Numbered from the stretch's first letter, positions 11,280-23,160 are shown. The stretch is 64,000 nt of DNA from Raphanus sativus (GCF_000801105.2 NC_079518.1:16100800-16164799); one strand, 5' to 3'. A program made the numbers and translations. Notes: generated from the letters alone by a model not told the origin.

Positions 11280-12550
11280 TTTGGTAATTAATGTCACTTT
11301 CCAATTAAAAGGTCGATGAAAAAAATAAATAAAAAAGAAAAATTAGAAAAACTCGACCAATAGAAACGCTAGAATTCTCGTGAGAAGAATTCTGTGAGTG
11401 CCACGTGGCGTTTGTACTTCTCTTTTAATATATAGGAGGATTCATTGCAATTAAAGAAGATATTTTAGTCTTTTAACAATTAATGAAAGCTATTTACCCG
11501 AATTTTGGTCTGGATGCTATTTGAAAGATAATAAAATGTGGTTAATATAAAAAATTATCTTATATCATTTTAAATTAAAATAAAAAATAAAACAAAAGAA
11601 AATACCATAATCATTACTTGTTGAATTTGTTTTTCTCTTACAGATTATTTTTCATAACTTATATTTATTTTATATATATAATTATAAATTTCTAAAAAGA
11701 AAATTTGGTCAATTAAGTTTTTAAGAAGTGAAGATTTTTTTTAATAAACTAAAAACTGGTCTAGTTATCTGAACTTGATCTTATTGCAGGGTATAATTGC
11801 ATATTTTTTTCTCCAATACAAATCAGAAGTTTATAAAATAGTGTATGCTTAAAGGACTTTAAGCCTTAAAATAATTTGAACAGCTTGTTTTCAAAAATTT
11901 CGTACAAACTGGCGTCTATCATTTGCACAAATTCGGACAATAAGTTTTGAACGAACTGGAAAAATTATTGTTGAAAATGAACTTTTAACACCTCTGAGTT
12001 AACGAAAATATGTGCACCTAGTAGATGAACTGCAAGAATTCTGGGAATGGATGATAAGTCGGTTTGAATATAATTTTATGAGAGAACAACTTCGCATCTG
12101 ACCTAAAATACGAGGAGAGGTTCCTATGATTTCTACAAAACCAGAAGATGACTATAAAGTAGTCATATCATTTGTAACTAATAAAGAAAAGCTCTAATAT
12201 GTTTTTGATATACTTAAAGTGAACTTGTACTAATGCAGCTAGTACAAACATAGAACACTTTGTATAATATTCCCCATTAACCTCACTCCTAGCTCAATTC
12301 CAAACCTGGGGTTAAACTGCATAATATGTTTTACAACATTTTGTGACACGTAATATTTTCAAAACCAAATGGTGTCCTCAAGAATCATATATTATCTCGC
12401 TTACAGATACATCCACACACACATACAGAGACGTAATGTATGTATTTACTCAACAACAACAACAATAAAAAAGAATCTCTCTAGCTACAATCACCTCACA
12501 ACATATACTTGTATATATAAGATTGTACACAAACATACATTAGTATCAAA
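11280..12550. other. AT-rich intergenic sequence
   Basis: No gene recognised. The right part (about 12250-12550) is probably 3' flank of the clathrin-adaptor gene. Confidence 0.55.
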
Positions 12551-12552
12551 TC

Positions 12553-15356
12553 TCACATAAGGCTAGAATATGGATTGTAACCTCCTTGAACCGAGCCATA
12601 CGGTTGGTGTGGATTACCATTCGCGACAAACGGGTTTCCGAAGGGATTCATGTTCTGTTGTTGTTGCTGTTGCTGCTGCTGCTGATAAGGCTGCACAGGT
12701 CCCATCATCATCCCTGAGTTCTGATGCTGAAACCCACCATACGGCTGATGATATTGATTTGCCATTTGAAAAGGAGGAGGAGCTGAGACTCCATTAGACG
12801 CAAAGAAAGGCTGGTGCATCATGGGGCCGTTTTGGACTGGATGATGCTGTTGCTCCCATGGATTGTGGCTTCTGTTTTGCTGTTGACTCACTCTGATTGC
12901 ATCCTCGTATAGGCTGTCAAGTGTCAGCTTGTCCAATCCACCCGCCTTTGATACATGAAGAGATCTACTATAAACTTCTCCAAACGACTATATAAGAGAC
13001 AGAGAGAGAGAGGGAGGAGTTATTTATTTACCAATTTGCTATTAGCAGCAGCAACTTCATTTGAGCTTGGGGCAGTCACAAGTGCCAATTCCCACCCAGA
13101 AGAATTCCCATTTGTGAAATCAGTTGTAGAAACTGGTTGCTCAACTGGAAGAAACAAATATATGTGATGAGAGAAGATACATACATATTGATGATAACTT
13201 CTTTGAATAATATTAAATTTGTTTTTACCGCTAACAGGGACAATAGCCAAAGCCAAAGCATTCTTCTCTTCAAGTTGAGAGACCACTGGAGCTGGATCAT
13301 CCATAGACTATAGCGAGACAAAGTTGAAAAGTCAGCATCAAATCCAAGAAAAAGAAAAAAAAAGGTCCAAGATTGTAGTTAGCAAATGGACAAATACCAG
13401 CAAATCAGGTTGTTTCTCAACAGGGACAGGCTTCTCTGCTTCTGCTTCTGCTTTAACCGGAGGCTCAGGTGATTCTGGTTTCTCTTCAACTTCTTTTGGT
13501 GGCTTTTCGTACTCTATGGCTAAGATTTCTTTGGGAGCTGCAAGCTTCTCCATTACCTGCTCCTTCTTGGCACCTGCTGCTAATGGTGCTTCTTTCACAT
13601 ACTCTTCCATTGCTTGTAGAAAAGAAGTGGGAGGCTTCAATACAAAGAAATACATATGAGTGAAGATTAGACAAAAGCTCGCACAAATAAATATTCAAAA
13701 CATGTATGAAAAAAACTAACCTGCTCAATCTTAACAAACCTATCTCCACGTCCAACATAAACACTTTTGCAAACTTCGTAAAATTCAGAAAGCCTCTCTA
13801 CCTGAAAGAAACCAATCAGAGTTAACTATAAAGTGGTTCTTATGCGTAGAAGGAGAAGCCACTATATATCAAGTAGCAGAGTTTGTTTGCGTGTACCTGT
13901 TTTACAGCCCTTCTGTACATATCCAACGCCTTAAGAGCATCGTTCCGTTGCATCTCAAAGAACTGTCAACAAGGAAACTGTCAGCAAAGGCCAAATATAT
14001 ATATTATATATGCACAAACTTGAAGCTTTTGGGGTACCTTATCAACCAAGTTGTCTATTCCATCAGTCAGTGCTTGGTAGATTTTAGTGCTCTCCGTTAC
14101 AACCTAGTTGGTGAATAGAAATCACAAATGATGTTACCCAAATATAATCCACAAGTAGCAATGTTAAACTTCCTTTAGTCATCATACCATTGAGAGTGCC
14201 AATTGTATAATATGGTTTTGAACTGCTGCCCCTTCAGGCTGCAAAGATAACACACCACTTGTGTAATGAGTGTGAAGGAGATACAAAAAAAAAAAACAAC
14301 TCAAGTTTGAAAGATTGGAGATGTCACCTGACAATCAAGAACACGGAAAAGAAGTTCTTGTAGTGCTGGAAGTTGTTCGAGCAAATCAGGAGTGTCCAAC
14401 TCTTTGGTTCTCTGCATTTATTTAATACCACATGCTTGTGATTTCTACAAGGAAAGAAAAACTCTTGAGAACTTGAGTTGGAAAGAGAAACTTACTGGTG
14501 GGTCAATCTCAACATCGTACTTGAGGACACGGAAACACTCTAGTCGCTCCTCTAAGAATAGTGCATAGAAACGGACCCAAGCAGAGTAAACCCATGCTGA
14601 AAAATTTGAGTGCAAAGGAAAAGATAAGTAAAAACCAAAACAGCTTGCTCTCTAATGCAAAAGATTCAACAACAGAGACACTAGTAGTACCATTGGGACT
14701 TGAATCATCTTTAAAATGAGACATGTTAAGCATATGAGTCCTGCTTCTGCTATAATTAATAACTTCCTCATGAAAGGTCTGGTCCACTTCCCTCAAGGCA
14801 CGGTGAATAACAATAAGAGTTTTCAGCGCAACCTTGAATGAAAAAAAAAAAAAAATCATCAGCAAAAGTTTTAAAGCAGAATGTGACTTTACAAAAACAA
14901 CAGCAGAGAACAAAAGCAATACCGCCCAGTTATGTGTTTTTGATAAGCGCCTAGCAAGAGCATGGATGCAATATGCAACATCTGCACGAGGCCTTGTTGC
15001 AGAAATAGCCATAAAAATAGCTGCACAACAGCAACAACTAACTAACTAACTTGTTTAAACACCTTATGGTACAGAGAGAAACCAAAAAGCTAGGAGGACA
15101 CTAACCTCTGATGTATCTTTCTTTTGAAGGACGCTCCACATGATTAGTAGCCTTCACAATAGCAATATCCAATTCCTGAAAGAAACAATCATTCACACAC
15201 GCCATTGCTTCTTCCACTTAGAACAAAAAAAACAAGAGTTTATTTTTCTTTCTTTTGTATAACCTTGTAACCGCTATTGACTTTTGCTAATGAAACTGTT
15301 GTTGTGTCTTTGATAGCTCCAAGATACCTTCTTAAACTGCTCTGTGATCCTGACAT
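12553..15356 (-). CDS. PICALM3: ANTH-domain clathrin assembly protein (AP180/CALM family, At5g35200-like)
   Basis: Fourteen exons read from splice sites give an unbroken 557-residue protein starting [19 protein letters not shown] at 15356. The ANTH domain fills roughly residues 20-300, with [53 protein letters not shown] and a phosphoinositide-binding-type basic N-terminus. A Pro/Glu/Ala-rich linker follows ([15 protein letters not shown]). The C-terminus carries adaptor-type motifs (NPF in [11 protein letters not shown], and DLL after KQP) and a polyglutamine run at about 12660-12685. The family links PI(4,5)P2 membranes to clathrin and AP-2 in endocytosis. A 5'-UTR intron is likely (about 15374-15579). 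The symbol follows strong resemblance to At5g35200 and its place in the syntenic order. Confidence 0.93.
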
Positions 15357-15373
15357 TTCGTTTGATAAAACCT

Positions 15374-15840
15374 GAAAAAAAGTTCAAAACCTTTTAAACG
15401 TTAGATTGCATCAAAAAAAGCCCTAAAGATCTCAACTTTAAACTTCAAATCACAGAACCCTTATGTCACCAAAGAGAGCAACTTCAAGAAAACCCAATCA
15501 AAGAAACATGGATGTTCTCAAGAAATGAAGAAAGAATCCAGATCCCTAAGAATTAGACAAAATCAAAAAGAAGACAGACCTGATGATGAATAAAAGGTTT
15601 CTTGCAAATCTCAAGAAGAAAAAGAAGCAAATTTCAAGAAGATTGAACCGCCTCTTTAATTACAAAGGGGTTTGGGAAACTGGACAAAGACATAAGAATA
15701 TAAAGATGGAATCGAATCGAATCGATGTAATAAGAGAGAGAGAGAAGGAGATGAGAGGTACAGAGTCAAGAGTCTTCGTTGGATGTTTCGCAGAGAGAGA
15801 GAACAAAAAGTGTTAGCGAAAATGAGGTAAGAGCTAACGT
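15374..15840 (-). promoter_or_regulatory. 5' leader with intron of the clathrin-adaptor gene
   Basis: TTTTTTCAG ends just before the start-codon exon, and CAG followed by GTCTGTC marks a donor near 15579. The sequence to the right is CT-rich on the coding strand, as in many plant leaders. Confidence 0.45.
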
Positions 15841-16370
15841 GGTTCGCTTTGGGGGCGGCGGCTAATATTCTAATGTTTTCTATAATAAAAAAAAGACATC
15901 TTATTAGCTACTGTATTAGAAAGGTCCATCGCTTGACTTTTTTTAAATGTTTGAATGATCTTTGCTTATTATTCGGCATTTAAAACTTGATTAATTAAGC
16001 ATGTTATTAGCGTTTAATTTTGTATGCATGATTTATTTTATTATTATTCTGAAAATTAAAAAGTAAACCAAAATTGACCAAATCCTAAACGTTCAACCTA
16101 AATTCCCTTTAGGTTAGGAAAACCTTTTCTCGATATAGATTTTCTAAGTTCATGGTTCTTTTGTCGGTAACTTGATTCCAATATTCATTTTAACCTAACT
16201 TCAATAAATGTTAGTTTTTCTTTGGTTCTTGATTCCAGCTCATCAATTGGTAGACATGGGTTGTGAGAGAAGCGGCAAAATTACTAATAAATGTAATAGG
16301 GGAAAGATGATGCTGAGAAGGTTCTTAAAAACAACAGCATAGTTGGATGAAACGATTTGATGGAGGTGAC

Positions 16371-16390
16371 TTTTTTTTTTTTTGTAACAC
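16371..16390 (-). mobile_element. Tiny poly(A)-only retroinsertion
   Basis: Twenty bases (a T13 run then GTAACAC) sit between two perfect copies of TGATGGAGGTGAC (16358-16370 and 16391-16403). This is the signature of a LINE- or SINE-type insertion truncated to little more than its A-tail, in minus orientation. Confidence 0.6.
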
Positions 16391-16526
16391 TGATGGAGGT
16401 GACTCTCACAAAAGAATTTCATGTTCTTTTGTGATCTTATATGTTAGTATCATGTGATCTCTCAAATGAAAGACATGAAGATAACTACGATACGATTCGA
16501 GACAAACTACTTGGAACTAGTGCACA

Positions 16527-16784
16527 CAGTGGCGGAGCCAGAAAATTTTTATACCAGGGTCAGAATTATTTTTTTCAAAAGTATAATTTATAAACCACTA
16601 AAAACTATAAATTATAACTTTGAATTTTAATGTTTTGTAATAATTTTAGTGGAATTATATTTTTTATGGGGTCAAATTTTATATTTTAATGGAGTCAATA
16701 ATTTTTTCTTAAACAAAAATAAATATATTTTTAAAAATAGTGGGGTCAGCTGATCCCACTACCCATATACTATCTCCGTCCCTG
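16527..16784. mobile_element. hAT-type MITE (258 bp)
   Basis: The terminal inverted repeats are CAGTGGCGGAGCCAG at the left and the complement of CAGGGACGGAGATAG at the right. They are flanked by 8-bp duplications AGTGCACA (16519-16526) and AGTGGACA (16785-16792) that differ at one base. The interior is AT-rich and non-coding. Confidence 0.8.
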
Positions 16785-16785
16785 A

Positions 16786-17058
16786 GTGGACATGACTATA
16801 AACCTGGAGGATTGGCTAACATTCACGACAGAAATCGAGATATTCCAGAGATTACAGAAGGATTTTGAGGATGTGAGACTGTTTCATATTCTCCGAAATA
16901 TGAATGGTTGGGCGGACGCATTGGCTAAAGAAGCAAGGATCAGATGTTATATTTTCTTCTATATAGATCAGCTCCGGTAAGACGGAGATGCTCCTCAAAA
17001 GATCGGTCCGTCTAATCACCACTTAATCTAATGAAAATAGGCGGTCGACAAAAAAAAA
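16786..17058 (+). mobile_element. LINE 3' fragment (RNase H end and A-tail)
   Basis: A short frame with FEDVRLFHILRNMNGWADAL and AKEAR matches the C-terminal RNase H-like part of plant LINE ORF2. It is followed by a short 3' UTR (TAATGAAAATAGGCGGTCGA) and an A9 tail at 17050-17058. Confidence 0.7.
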
Positions 17059-17566
17059 GTTGGATGAAACGATTTGATGGACAGAGACAATCATAATGGT
17101 GACTCTCATTGTATACACTTGCGAGAATTTTCTGTTCTTTTGTGATCTTATATGTTAGTATCATGTGATCTCTCATTCTCTCGTTATGCCCCGATTTGAT
17201 GTACTGTATATATGCTTTCCAGTCTCGTGATACTGTTACTTTATTTCAAGAATCTTAATGCTAGTTTTTAGTTTCTGCCATGTCAGGAGAGGAATTGGAT
17301 TTACACTACCCAACACCAACCAATTTGATGATATTAGTTTTGTGTATGGAAAATGTTTTATCGTTCAGAAAACCTATGATCTTACTGTGAGCTTTAGATT
17401 CCTCTGAACGGTCCTTTTTCTACAAACATAATAGTGTAACTATGATTTGTTGTCTGTTACAAGAACATTAACATGTAATGTTTTTTCTAACTTTTTAACA
17501 ATAACCAGTATCATGTAATGTTTTAATTTTTATAAGGACTTATTAGTGATTTCTACAATCATGTAA

Positions 17567-17840
17567 GAGTATGTGCAATGGTGAGTTTTTTTTTGCTCGA
17601 TTTCCAATGTTCTTTTTTATTTTTTATTAGTTTTTTTCTTTTTCCGTTTTAGTTAAAAATAATAATTAACTAATCGTGGGCCGTCACGTGTCGTGGGATC
17701 CGCGACACAGTAACAATACTCAGCTGAAATCAATCCTTAGTTTAGTAATTTTGGGCTTCGATCCGGCACAGAAACAAAAAAAACAATATTTTAACATTTT
17801 TTTTAAGGATTGGATCTATGGACCCGCGTTGCACATACTC
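17567..17840. mobile_element. PIF/Harbinger (Tourist-like) MITE (274 bp)
   Basis: Inverted ends GAGTATGTGCAATGG and CGTTGCACATACTC are flanked on both sides by TAA (17564-17566 and 17841-17843), the trinucleotide target duplication of this superfamily. The interior contains GATCC-rich and CACGTG sequences but no frame. Confidence 0.8.
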
Positions 17841-18948
17841 TAATGAACATATATTTTTCAATAACTTATAAAGATTTATTTATGGCAACTTCAACACTTA
17901 TCGTGTAACACTAAAAACTATTAAATTTGAAAAAAAAACTCAAATAAATTGTACTACTATACAAGGACTTAACCTATATAACATTTATAGGTATGTAGAG
18001 TTTTTTTTGTATTTTACGGTATTAAAAAGGTAATCAATCCACTGTACTTAAATTTTTGAAGAGAGATGCATTGCTTATTTAATCTCACAATCATATATTT
18101 ACATATGTATATTTGAGTTTTTTTTTTCAAATTAAATAGTTTCCATTGATAGTATTGGATAATTTTGTTGTTGTTATGAATAAAACTTAATGGTGTGAAA
18201 TTTGAAATATATATATATATATATATATAAGTTATAAAAACCGAATGTACTATTTATGAAAGGAGGTAGAAATATCATATATATATGTGAATTGTATAAA
18301 TTCATGAATATATTATCATAACAAGACGGAATACTAACGAAATCACATCACAATGTTTTTAGAAGAAATCATATAGCCTAGGAATACATGTAAAATAATG
18401 TCCAACATAATCACACCATACCGATAATATGTATTTTAAATTGTAGCTATTTTTTTTGGTTTCCAAAGAAACAAACATAATCTTGGTGGTTGAGAGTCTC
18501 GAGACCACTTAAAGAAAATGGAAGGATTACCATTGTTGCAGTCCATGATATGCATAGATCTTATCAAAAAGGTGTTCACAACAAATGAGATTATGCATTT
18601 TAGATCTAAGAAACATACCAGTTCTCTTAATTAGAACATGTTTTGGAGCTATGATGTGTGACAGCGATCACGGAATTTTCTGTTCTTTGTGATCTTATAT
18701 GTAATTGTTAGTATAATGTGAAAAAGATTTACAATCATCGTGCCTCGGCTTGATATATATGCCTTTCTACTCTGGGGATACTGTTACTTCACTAAAAGAA
18801 GCTTAATGATAGTTTTTAGGTCTCTGCTATGTTGGATCAGGATTTAGGTCTGAATGGTGATGGATCAGGATTTAGGTCTCTGCTAATAGTACAAAAATTT
18901 CTAAATATACTTATATATCTATATGTTTTTGTTATTATTAGAACTGCA

Positions 18949-19206
18949 CAGGGCCGTGCCTGATACCAAGCAGATCAAGCATTTGCTTGAAGGCCAATAG
19001 GTTTAAAAAAATTTTAGGGGCCAAATACACTAAAATTCTGTTAGTGCAGATGGTATATCTTGATTAATAATGTCTTTATAATGGCGAGTTCGAAACCCAA
19101 ACTCAATATATTACATTTATTTTTCTATTTTTTATCTTTTAAAATTTATTGTAGGGCCAAAAGAAATTATTTGCTTCTAAGCCTGTATATTTCAGGCACG
19201 GCTCTG
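18949..19206. mobile_element. hAT-type MITE (258 bp) with tRNA-like internal sequence
   Basis: Terminal repeats CAGGGCCGTGCCTGA and the complement of CAGAGCCGTGCCTGA are flanked by perfect 8-bp duplications GAACTGCA (18941-18948 and 19207-19214). The interior carries TTAGTGCAGATGGTA and, about 40 bp on, GAGTTCGAAACCC. These resemble the A and B boxes of a tRNA-type Pol III promoter (about 19040-19098). Confidence 0.85.
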
Positions 19207-19603
19207 GAACTGCACCACACTTGTTCTTTTTTCAGTAAATTATAAATGTTTATTTATAACAACTTCAACACTTATCGTGTAACATTAAAAATATTAAATT
19301 AAAAAATTCAAATAAAAGTTTACTATATAAGAACTTAACCTAAAACATTTATGGGTATATACAATTTTTTGTATTTTTTTACGGAATTAAAAAGGCAATC
19401 AATTCACTGTTCATACTTCAAATTTGAAGAGAGATACATTGCTACTTTTAGTTCATTTGATTTTGTTTTTAAAACTAAATAGTTTTCATTGATAGTATTG
19501 GATTGTTTTTATTGTTGTTATGAATAAAACTTAATGGTATGAACTTTGAGATATACATATGTTATAAAAATCGAATGTATTATTTATGAAAAGAGGTATA
19601 ATA

Positions 19604-19644
<41 letters not shown>

Positions 19645-20109
19645 GAATGTATAAAATCATGAATATATTGGTCGTATCAAGACTGAATACTAGCAAGATC
19701 ACACAAGAATTTTAAAAGAACTCATCTAGCCTAATAATACATGTAAAACAATGTCCAAACATAATCACAACATCTTTCCAATTGCAACCATGTTTTGGTT
19801 TCTATAGAAACAAACATAATCTTGGTGGTCGAGACCACTAAAGGAATAATGGAATCGTTGCAGTTGCCATTTTTGCAAAGAATGAATGGACAACAAAAAC
19901 AATTTCATCTCATTCTGCTTGCTTATGTTACCCTATTAAATCATCATTATACTAGTAGAAATTCCATATGGATGCAAGCATAAATAAGTCTTCAAAACTG
20001 ATATTCCCTTTTAAGAGATGAAATCTGTTCATGATATGCATAGATTCTTATCAAAAAGGTGTTCACAACAAGGGGATTATGCATCTGAGATCTAAGCAAC
20101 ATACAATGT

Positions 20110-20615
20110 TATCAAAGCGAGACAGACTCAAAACCACATTCACCTTCTTTTAGATGCTGATGGTAATGTCATAGACAGTCTAGATGAAATCAAGCATCAT
20201 GCGATTGATTAATTTCAGTGTCTACTTGGTGTGACAACCCAAAACATCTGCTATCCAGCGGATATTTCTTCTATTAGCATGTCAGGTTCTCTGATGACGC
20301 CATCTCTGTTCTATCAGCTCCAGTCACTCATCTTGACATCGAGAATGTTTTTTTATCCCTCCCAAAGAACAAATCTCCAAGACTTGATGGTTATCCGACA
20401 TAATTCTTTACAGGTGAACACCTGCAGCAATGGAGTGCAACTCTTTTTATTTTTACTCTGATTTCGAAAAAGGGTCAATGCAAAAAAGATCACTGAATTC
20501 CGACCCATCTCTTGCTGTCTACAAGGTGGCTTCAAAGCTCCTTGCAAACAGACTCAAGGTACACCTTCCAACTCTGATCTCAAACTCTCAGTCAGCTTTA
20601 ACGTATTTAATGTAT
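20110..20615 (+). mobile_element. LINE reverse-transcriptase fragment (degraded)
   Basis: Pieces in different plus-strand frames recall plant LINE ORF2: a segment like PKNKSPGLDGYP, then ITEFRPISCC, then YKVASKLLANRLK and ISNSQSA. Frameshifts separate them. This is the N-terminal and finger region of the reverse transcriptase. Confidence 0.75.
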
Positions 20616-20933
20616 TTAAAATCTAAATAGCCACTTTAACTAAAATACGTTTTGTTGTCAGCTGTAGGTTAAGTTAGTTAAGAGTTAAATTGATCAGAGT
20701 TAGCACACTGATATTAAGGCTTTATATTAAGTTCAGAAGGAGTTCCATCTCCCATACATCTTTATTTGTACTAGTTGGATAAAAACCCAATAGATTTTTA
20801 ACTATTTGATGTATATTAAAAAGACTTAAAAGTGAGGTGTAAAGCTTGACTAGTTTAACGCATCATGTATGCGTAGGAGTTTTCAGAAACGGATGATGCT
20901 AAGCGTTTAATACGACTGACATAGTGATTACAG

Positions 20934-22600
20934 TTTTTTTTTTTTTTTTTTTTTGACAACAATAAATTACTCTAACAAGTTTCCACCGGTTCAGAAAGCC
21001 AAACCGGAGGACTCGAATCGACATATAACATAGCTGATGGTGAACTCCTTGCCCCATGAGCAAGCTTGTCCGCCATTGTGTTTTGCGCCCGTGGAATATG
21101 TCGGATCTTGAAATTAGGGAAGAAAGTCTTACTTCGTTGAAATTCCTCCATATGCGTAGTAAATGCTGGCCATTCTTCGGGTGAGGACACCATCTTCACC
21201 AATTGAGAACAATCCGTCGCAAAAACTACATCTGAGAACTGCAGGGTCTTCATGCACTCCATTGCCCAAATCAGCGCTTCACATTCTGCATGTAAAGGAG
21301 ATAGGCTACGTCGGAGATTCATTGCCCCCATCATCTTGTCCTCTGAATCCATTTTCCGGCAGTACCACCCCTGTCCAGTAAAAACATCTTTTTCCTTCCA
21401 AGATCCATCGACACAACAAACCCTTGTTGTACCCATAGATTGCCAATCGGTGGTAGACTGAACATTACCATGAGGATCCGGTAGCAATAATTGTGCTTCT
21501 GTCCATAGTTTTTCCTCAAGATCCGCTATCCGTAATATCTCCTGAGGATTCCCATTTCTATTTGTATAGATCTTACTATTTCTATTCTTCCAGATATACC
21601 ACATAATCCAAGGAAAATAGTTTGAATCCACTTCTTTCGGTAACCTCCAGAATAAATAATCCAAGCTAGAAAAAACTGATGTTGAGGGAAATAGTCCCGG
21701 GGGAGACGGAATCCTAGATAAGGCCCATGTTTGCAGTGCTGGTGGGCACTCAAATAAAACATGATGGACTGTTTCTTCCTCAGCTCCACAAATATTACAT
21801 CTAAGGTCACACTCAATACCACGTGTCCTTAAATTTTTGTACACCGGTAATGTTCCGGATAGTATTTGCCAAATAAAATGCTGCAATTTAGGTGAACATT
21901 TTAATTTCCAGGAGAAAGCGAGCAAAGGTTTTATATTTGGTCCAAACGGCGGTATCCGTGGTTCCCTATCCGGGTATAAGGTTTCCGTTCGAAATCCTGA
22001 TTTCACCGAATATTTTCCAGATTCTGTAAATGCCCAGCCATAAGTATCAGGCCGATGATTCCGGCTAAGTGCCATACCTCTGATGATCTTAACATCGTCC
22101 GGGTGTATGTATGCATTGAGGAGGTTTACATTCCAGGTTCTATCGAGTGGATTGATGAGGTCCTCCACCGTTAAAGATGGGTTCAAAAATTGAACTTGAT
22201 TTTTTTGTTTTGCTGATCTCGGGCGAGGAGCTGGGATCCAGGGGTCATTCCAAACAGAAATTGATTGCCCGGTTCCAACTCTTTTGATTAGCCCTTTTTT
22301 AACCAGAGATCTAGCTGAACAGATACTTCTCCACCCATAAGAGGAAGAATAAGATCTGTGTTCATCCAATGGATGAGAGTTTCGGAAATACCTTCCTTTA
22401 AACACTTTCGAAAATAGACAATCTGGCTTGTCTATTAGGCGCCATAGTTGTTTTGCCAATAAAGCCGTATTGAAGACTTGTAGATCTCTAAAGCTCAAAC
22501 CTCCCTCTTCTTTATGTGTGCACATTTTATCCCATGAAAACCAATGTATTCCTTTTTTGTTACCGCTGCCTCCCCACCAGAAATGTGCTGTGGTACTCGT
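20934..22600 (-). mobile_element. 5'-truncated L1-type LINE insertion with poly(A) and target-site duplication
   Basis: The insertion is bounded by TAGTGATTACAGTTT on both sides (from 20922 and from 22601). It ends at the left in a 21-T run (20934-20954), the A-tail of a minus-strand copy. The body is one open frame from the 5' break at 22600 (TSTTAHFWWGGSGNKKGIHW) to a stop at 20972. It holds the end of the reverse transcriptase, the zf-RVT region (CNICGAEEETVHHVLFECP) and an RNase H domain (CCVDGSWKEKD, HAECEALIWAM, FATDCSQLV, NTMADKLAH). The frame is unbroken, so the insertion is probably recent. The first half of the element was never copied. Confidence 0.92.
20972..22600 (-). CDS. LINE ORF2 C-terminal part (zf-RVT and RNase H), 5'-truncated
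   Basis: About 540 codons remain open. The zf-RVT region lies near the middle (ECDLRCNICGAEE) and the RNase H-like domain at the end, with its acidic residues visible in VDGSW, AECEAL and TDCSQ. The reverse-transcriptase catalytic YxDD part lies upstream of the truncation and is absent, so the copy cannot mobilise itself. Confidence 0.85.
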   Translation of the reverse strand, partial: TSTTAHFWWGGSGNKKGIHWFSWDKMCTHKEEGGLSFRDLQVFNTALLAKQLWRLIDKPDCLFSKVFKGRYFRNSHPLDEHRSYSSSYGWRSICSARSLVKKGLIKRVGTGQSISVWNDPWIPAPRPRSAKQKNQVQFLNPSLTVEDLINPLDRTWNVNLLNAYIHPDDVKIIRGMALSRNHRPDTYGWAFTESGKYSVKSGFRTETLYPDREPRIPPFGPNIKPLLAFSWKLKCSPKLQHFIWQILSGTLPVYKNLRTRGIECDLRCNICGAEEETVHHVLFECPPALQTWALSRIPSPPGLFPSTSVFSSLDYLFWRLPKEVDSNYFPWIMWYIWKNRNSKIYTNRNGNPQEILRIADLEEKLWTEAQLLLPDPHGNVQSTTDWQSMGTTRVCCVDGSWKEKDVFTGQGWYCRKMDSEDKMMGAMNLRRSLSPLHAECEALIWAMECMKTLQFSDVVFATDCSQLVKMVSSPEEWPAFTTHMEEFQRSKTFFPNFKIRHIPRAQNTMADKLAHGARSSPSAMLYVDSSPPVWLSEPVETC

Positions 22601-22619
22601 TAGTGATTACAGTTTCAAG

Positions 22620-23160
22620 TGTGTTTGAAAGATATCACTGATGATGGACCAAGATATTAGAAGACACAAAGCTAGCGAGTTATAGAAGTCCAACAGACTT
22701 AAACCAACAGTAAACAAGACCCCAATTTCAAGTGTTATTAAGCTTTTTCAAGAAGTTATATTTTATTTTTCAATTTAGAGAGGTTTGAAGCATTTCAAAG
22801 CTGTAGAAAATATGTTCTATGACATGATCACTAACGGGTGGAAACAAAAGAAGCAACCACCCAGGAAATCACTTGCTTCTATGTTTTGCTAAAGCTATCT
22901 AGACCTTTTATATGCAGGTATCAGGGTTAGGGGTTTTGTGAATTCAGTTAAACCTACCTTTGGCAAATTATCAAGTTTGAGTTTAATAAAAACATTAACT
23001 AAAATAAGTTCCATGAGTATCCAGAAACTTTGTAACAAAAGAAGAATCTTCTGCCTATTAGAGGAGTTTAAATAGATAATACACACAAAACAAGCTAACC
23101 CACATGTCCCTCTTCAATTTCTTCAATGTACCCAACCCAAAAAATTAAAATATACTCCCA
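22620..23160. other. Intergenic sequence
   Basis: No gene recognised. The part nearest 23160 is probably the 3' UTR of the MBD2-like gene. Confidence 0.5.

Larger units (their letters stand above)
16341..17185. repeat. Direct repeats around a retro-derived fragment and a MITE
   Basis: A block at 16341-16470 (TTGGATGAAACGATTTGATG, then TTTTGTGATCTTATATGTTA) recurs at 17060-17185 in the same order. Between them lie a hAT MITE and a LINE RNase H fragment with an A-tail. A third, weaker copy of the second half occurs near 18660-18730. Confidence 0.75.
17100..20100. repeat. Segmental tandem duplication, two copies of about 1.5 kb
   Basis: Copy 1 (about 17100-18620) and copy 2 (about 18650-20100) share, in the same order: TTTTCTGTTCTTT then GTGATCTTATATGT; GATACTGTTACTT; CAACTTCAACACTTATCGTG; a long AT tract; and ACAAACATAATCTTGGTGGT then ATCAAAAAGGTGTTCACAAC. 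Copy 1 alone has the PIF MITE and copy 2 alone the hAT MITE, so those insertions followed the duplication. No gene is visible in either copy. Confidence 0.8.

Noticed and set aside
12570..12797. Plus-strand frame over the last exon of the clathrin-adaptor gene
   Set aside because: Shadow of the polyglutamine and Asn/Pro-rich coding strand.
19040..19110. A functional tRNA gene
   Set aside because: A- and B-box-like words are present but no cloverleaf or acceptor stem can be paired; it sits inside a MITE.
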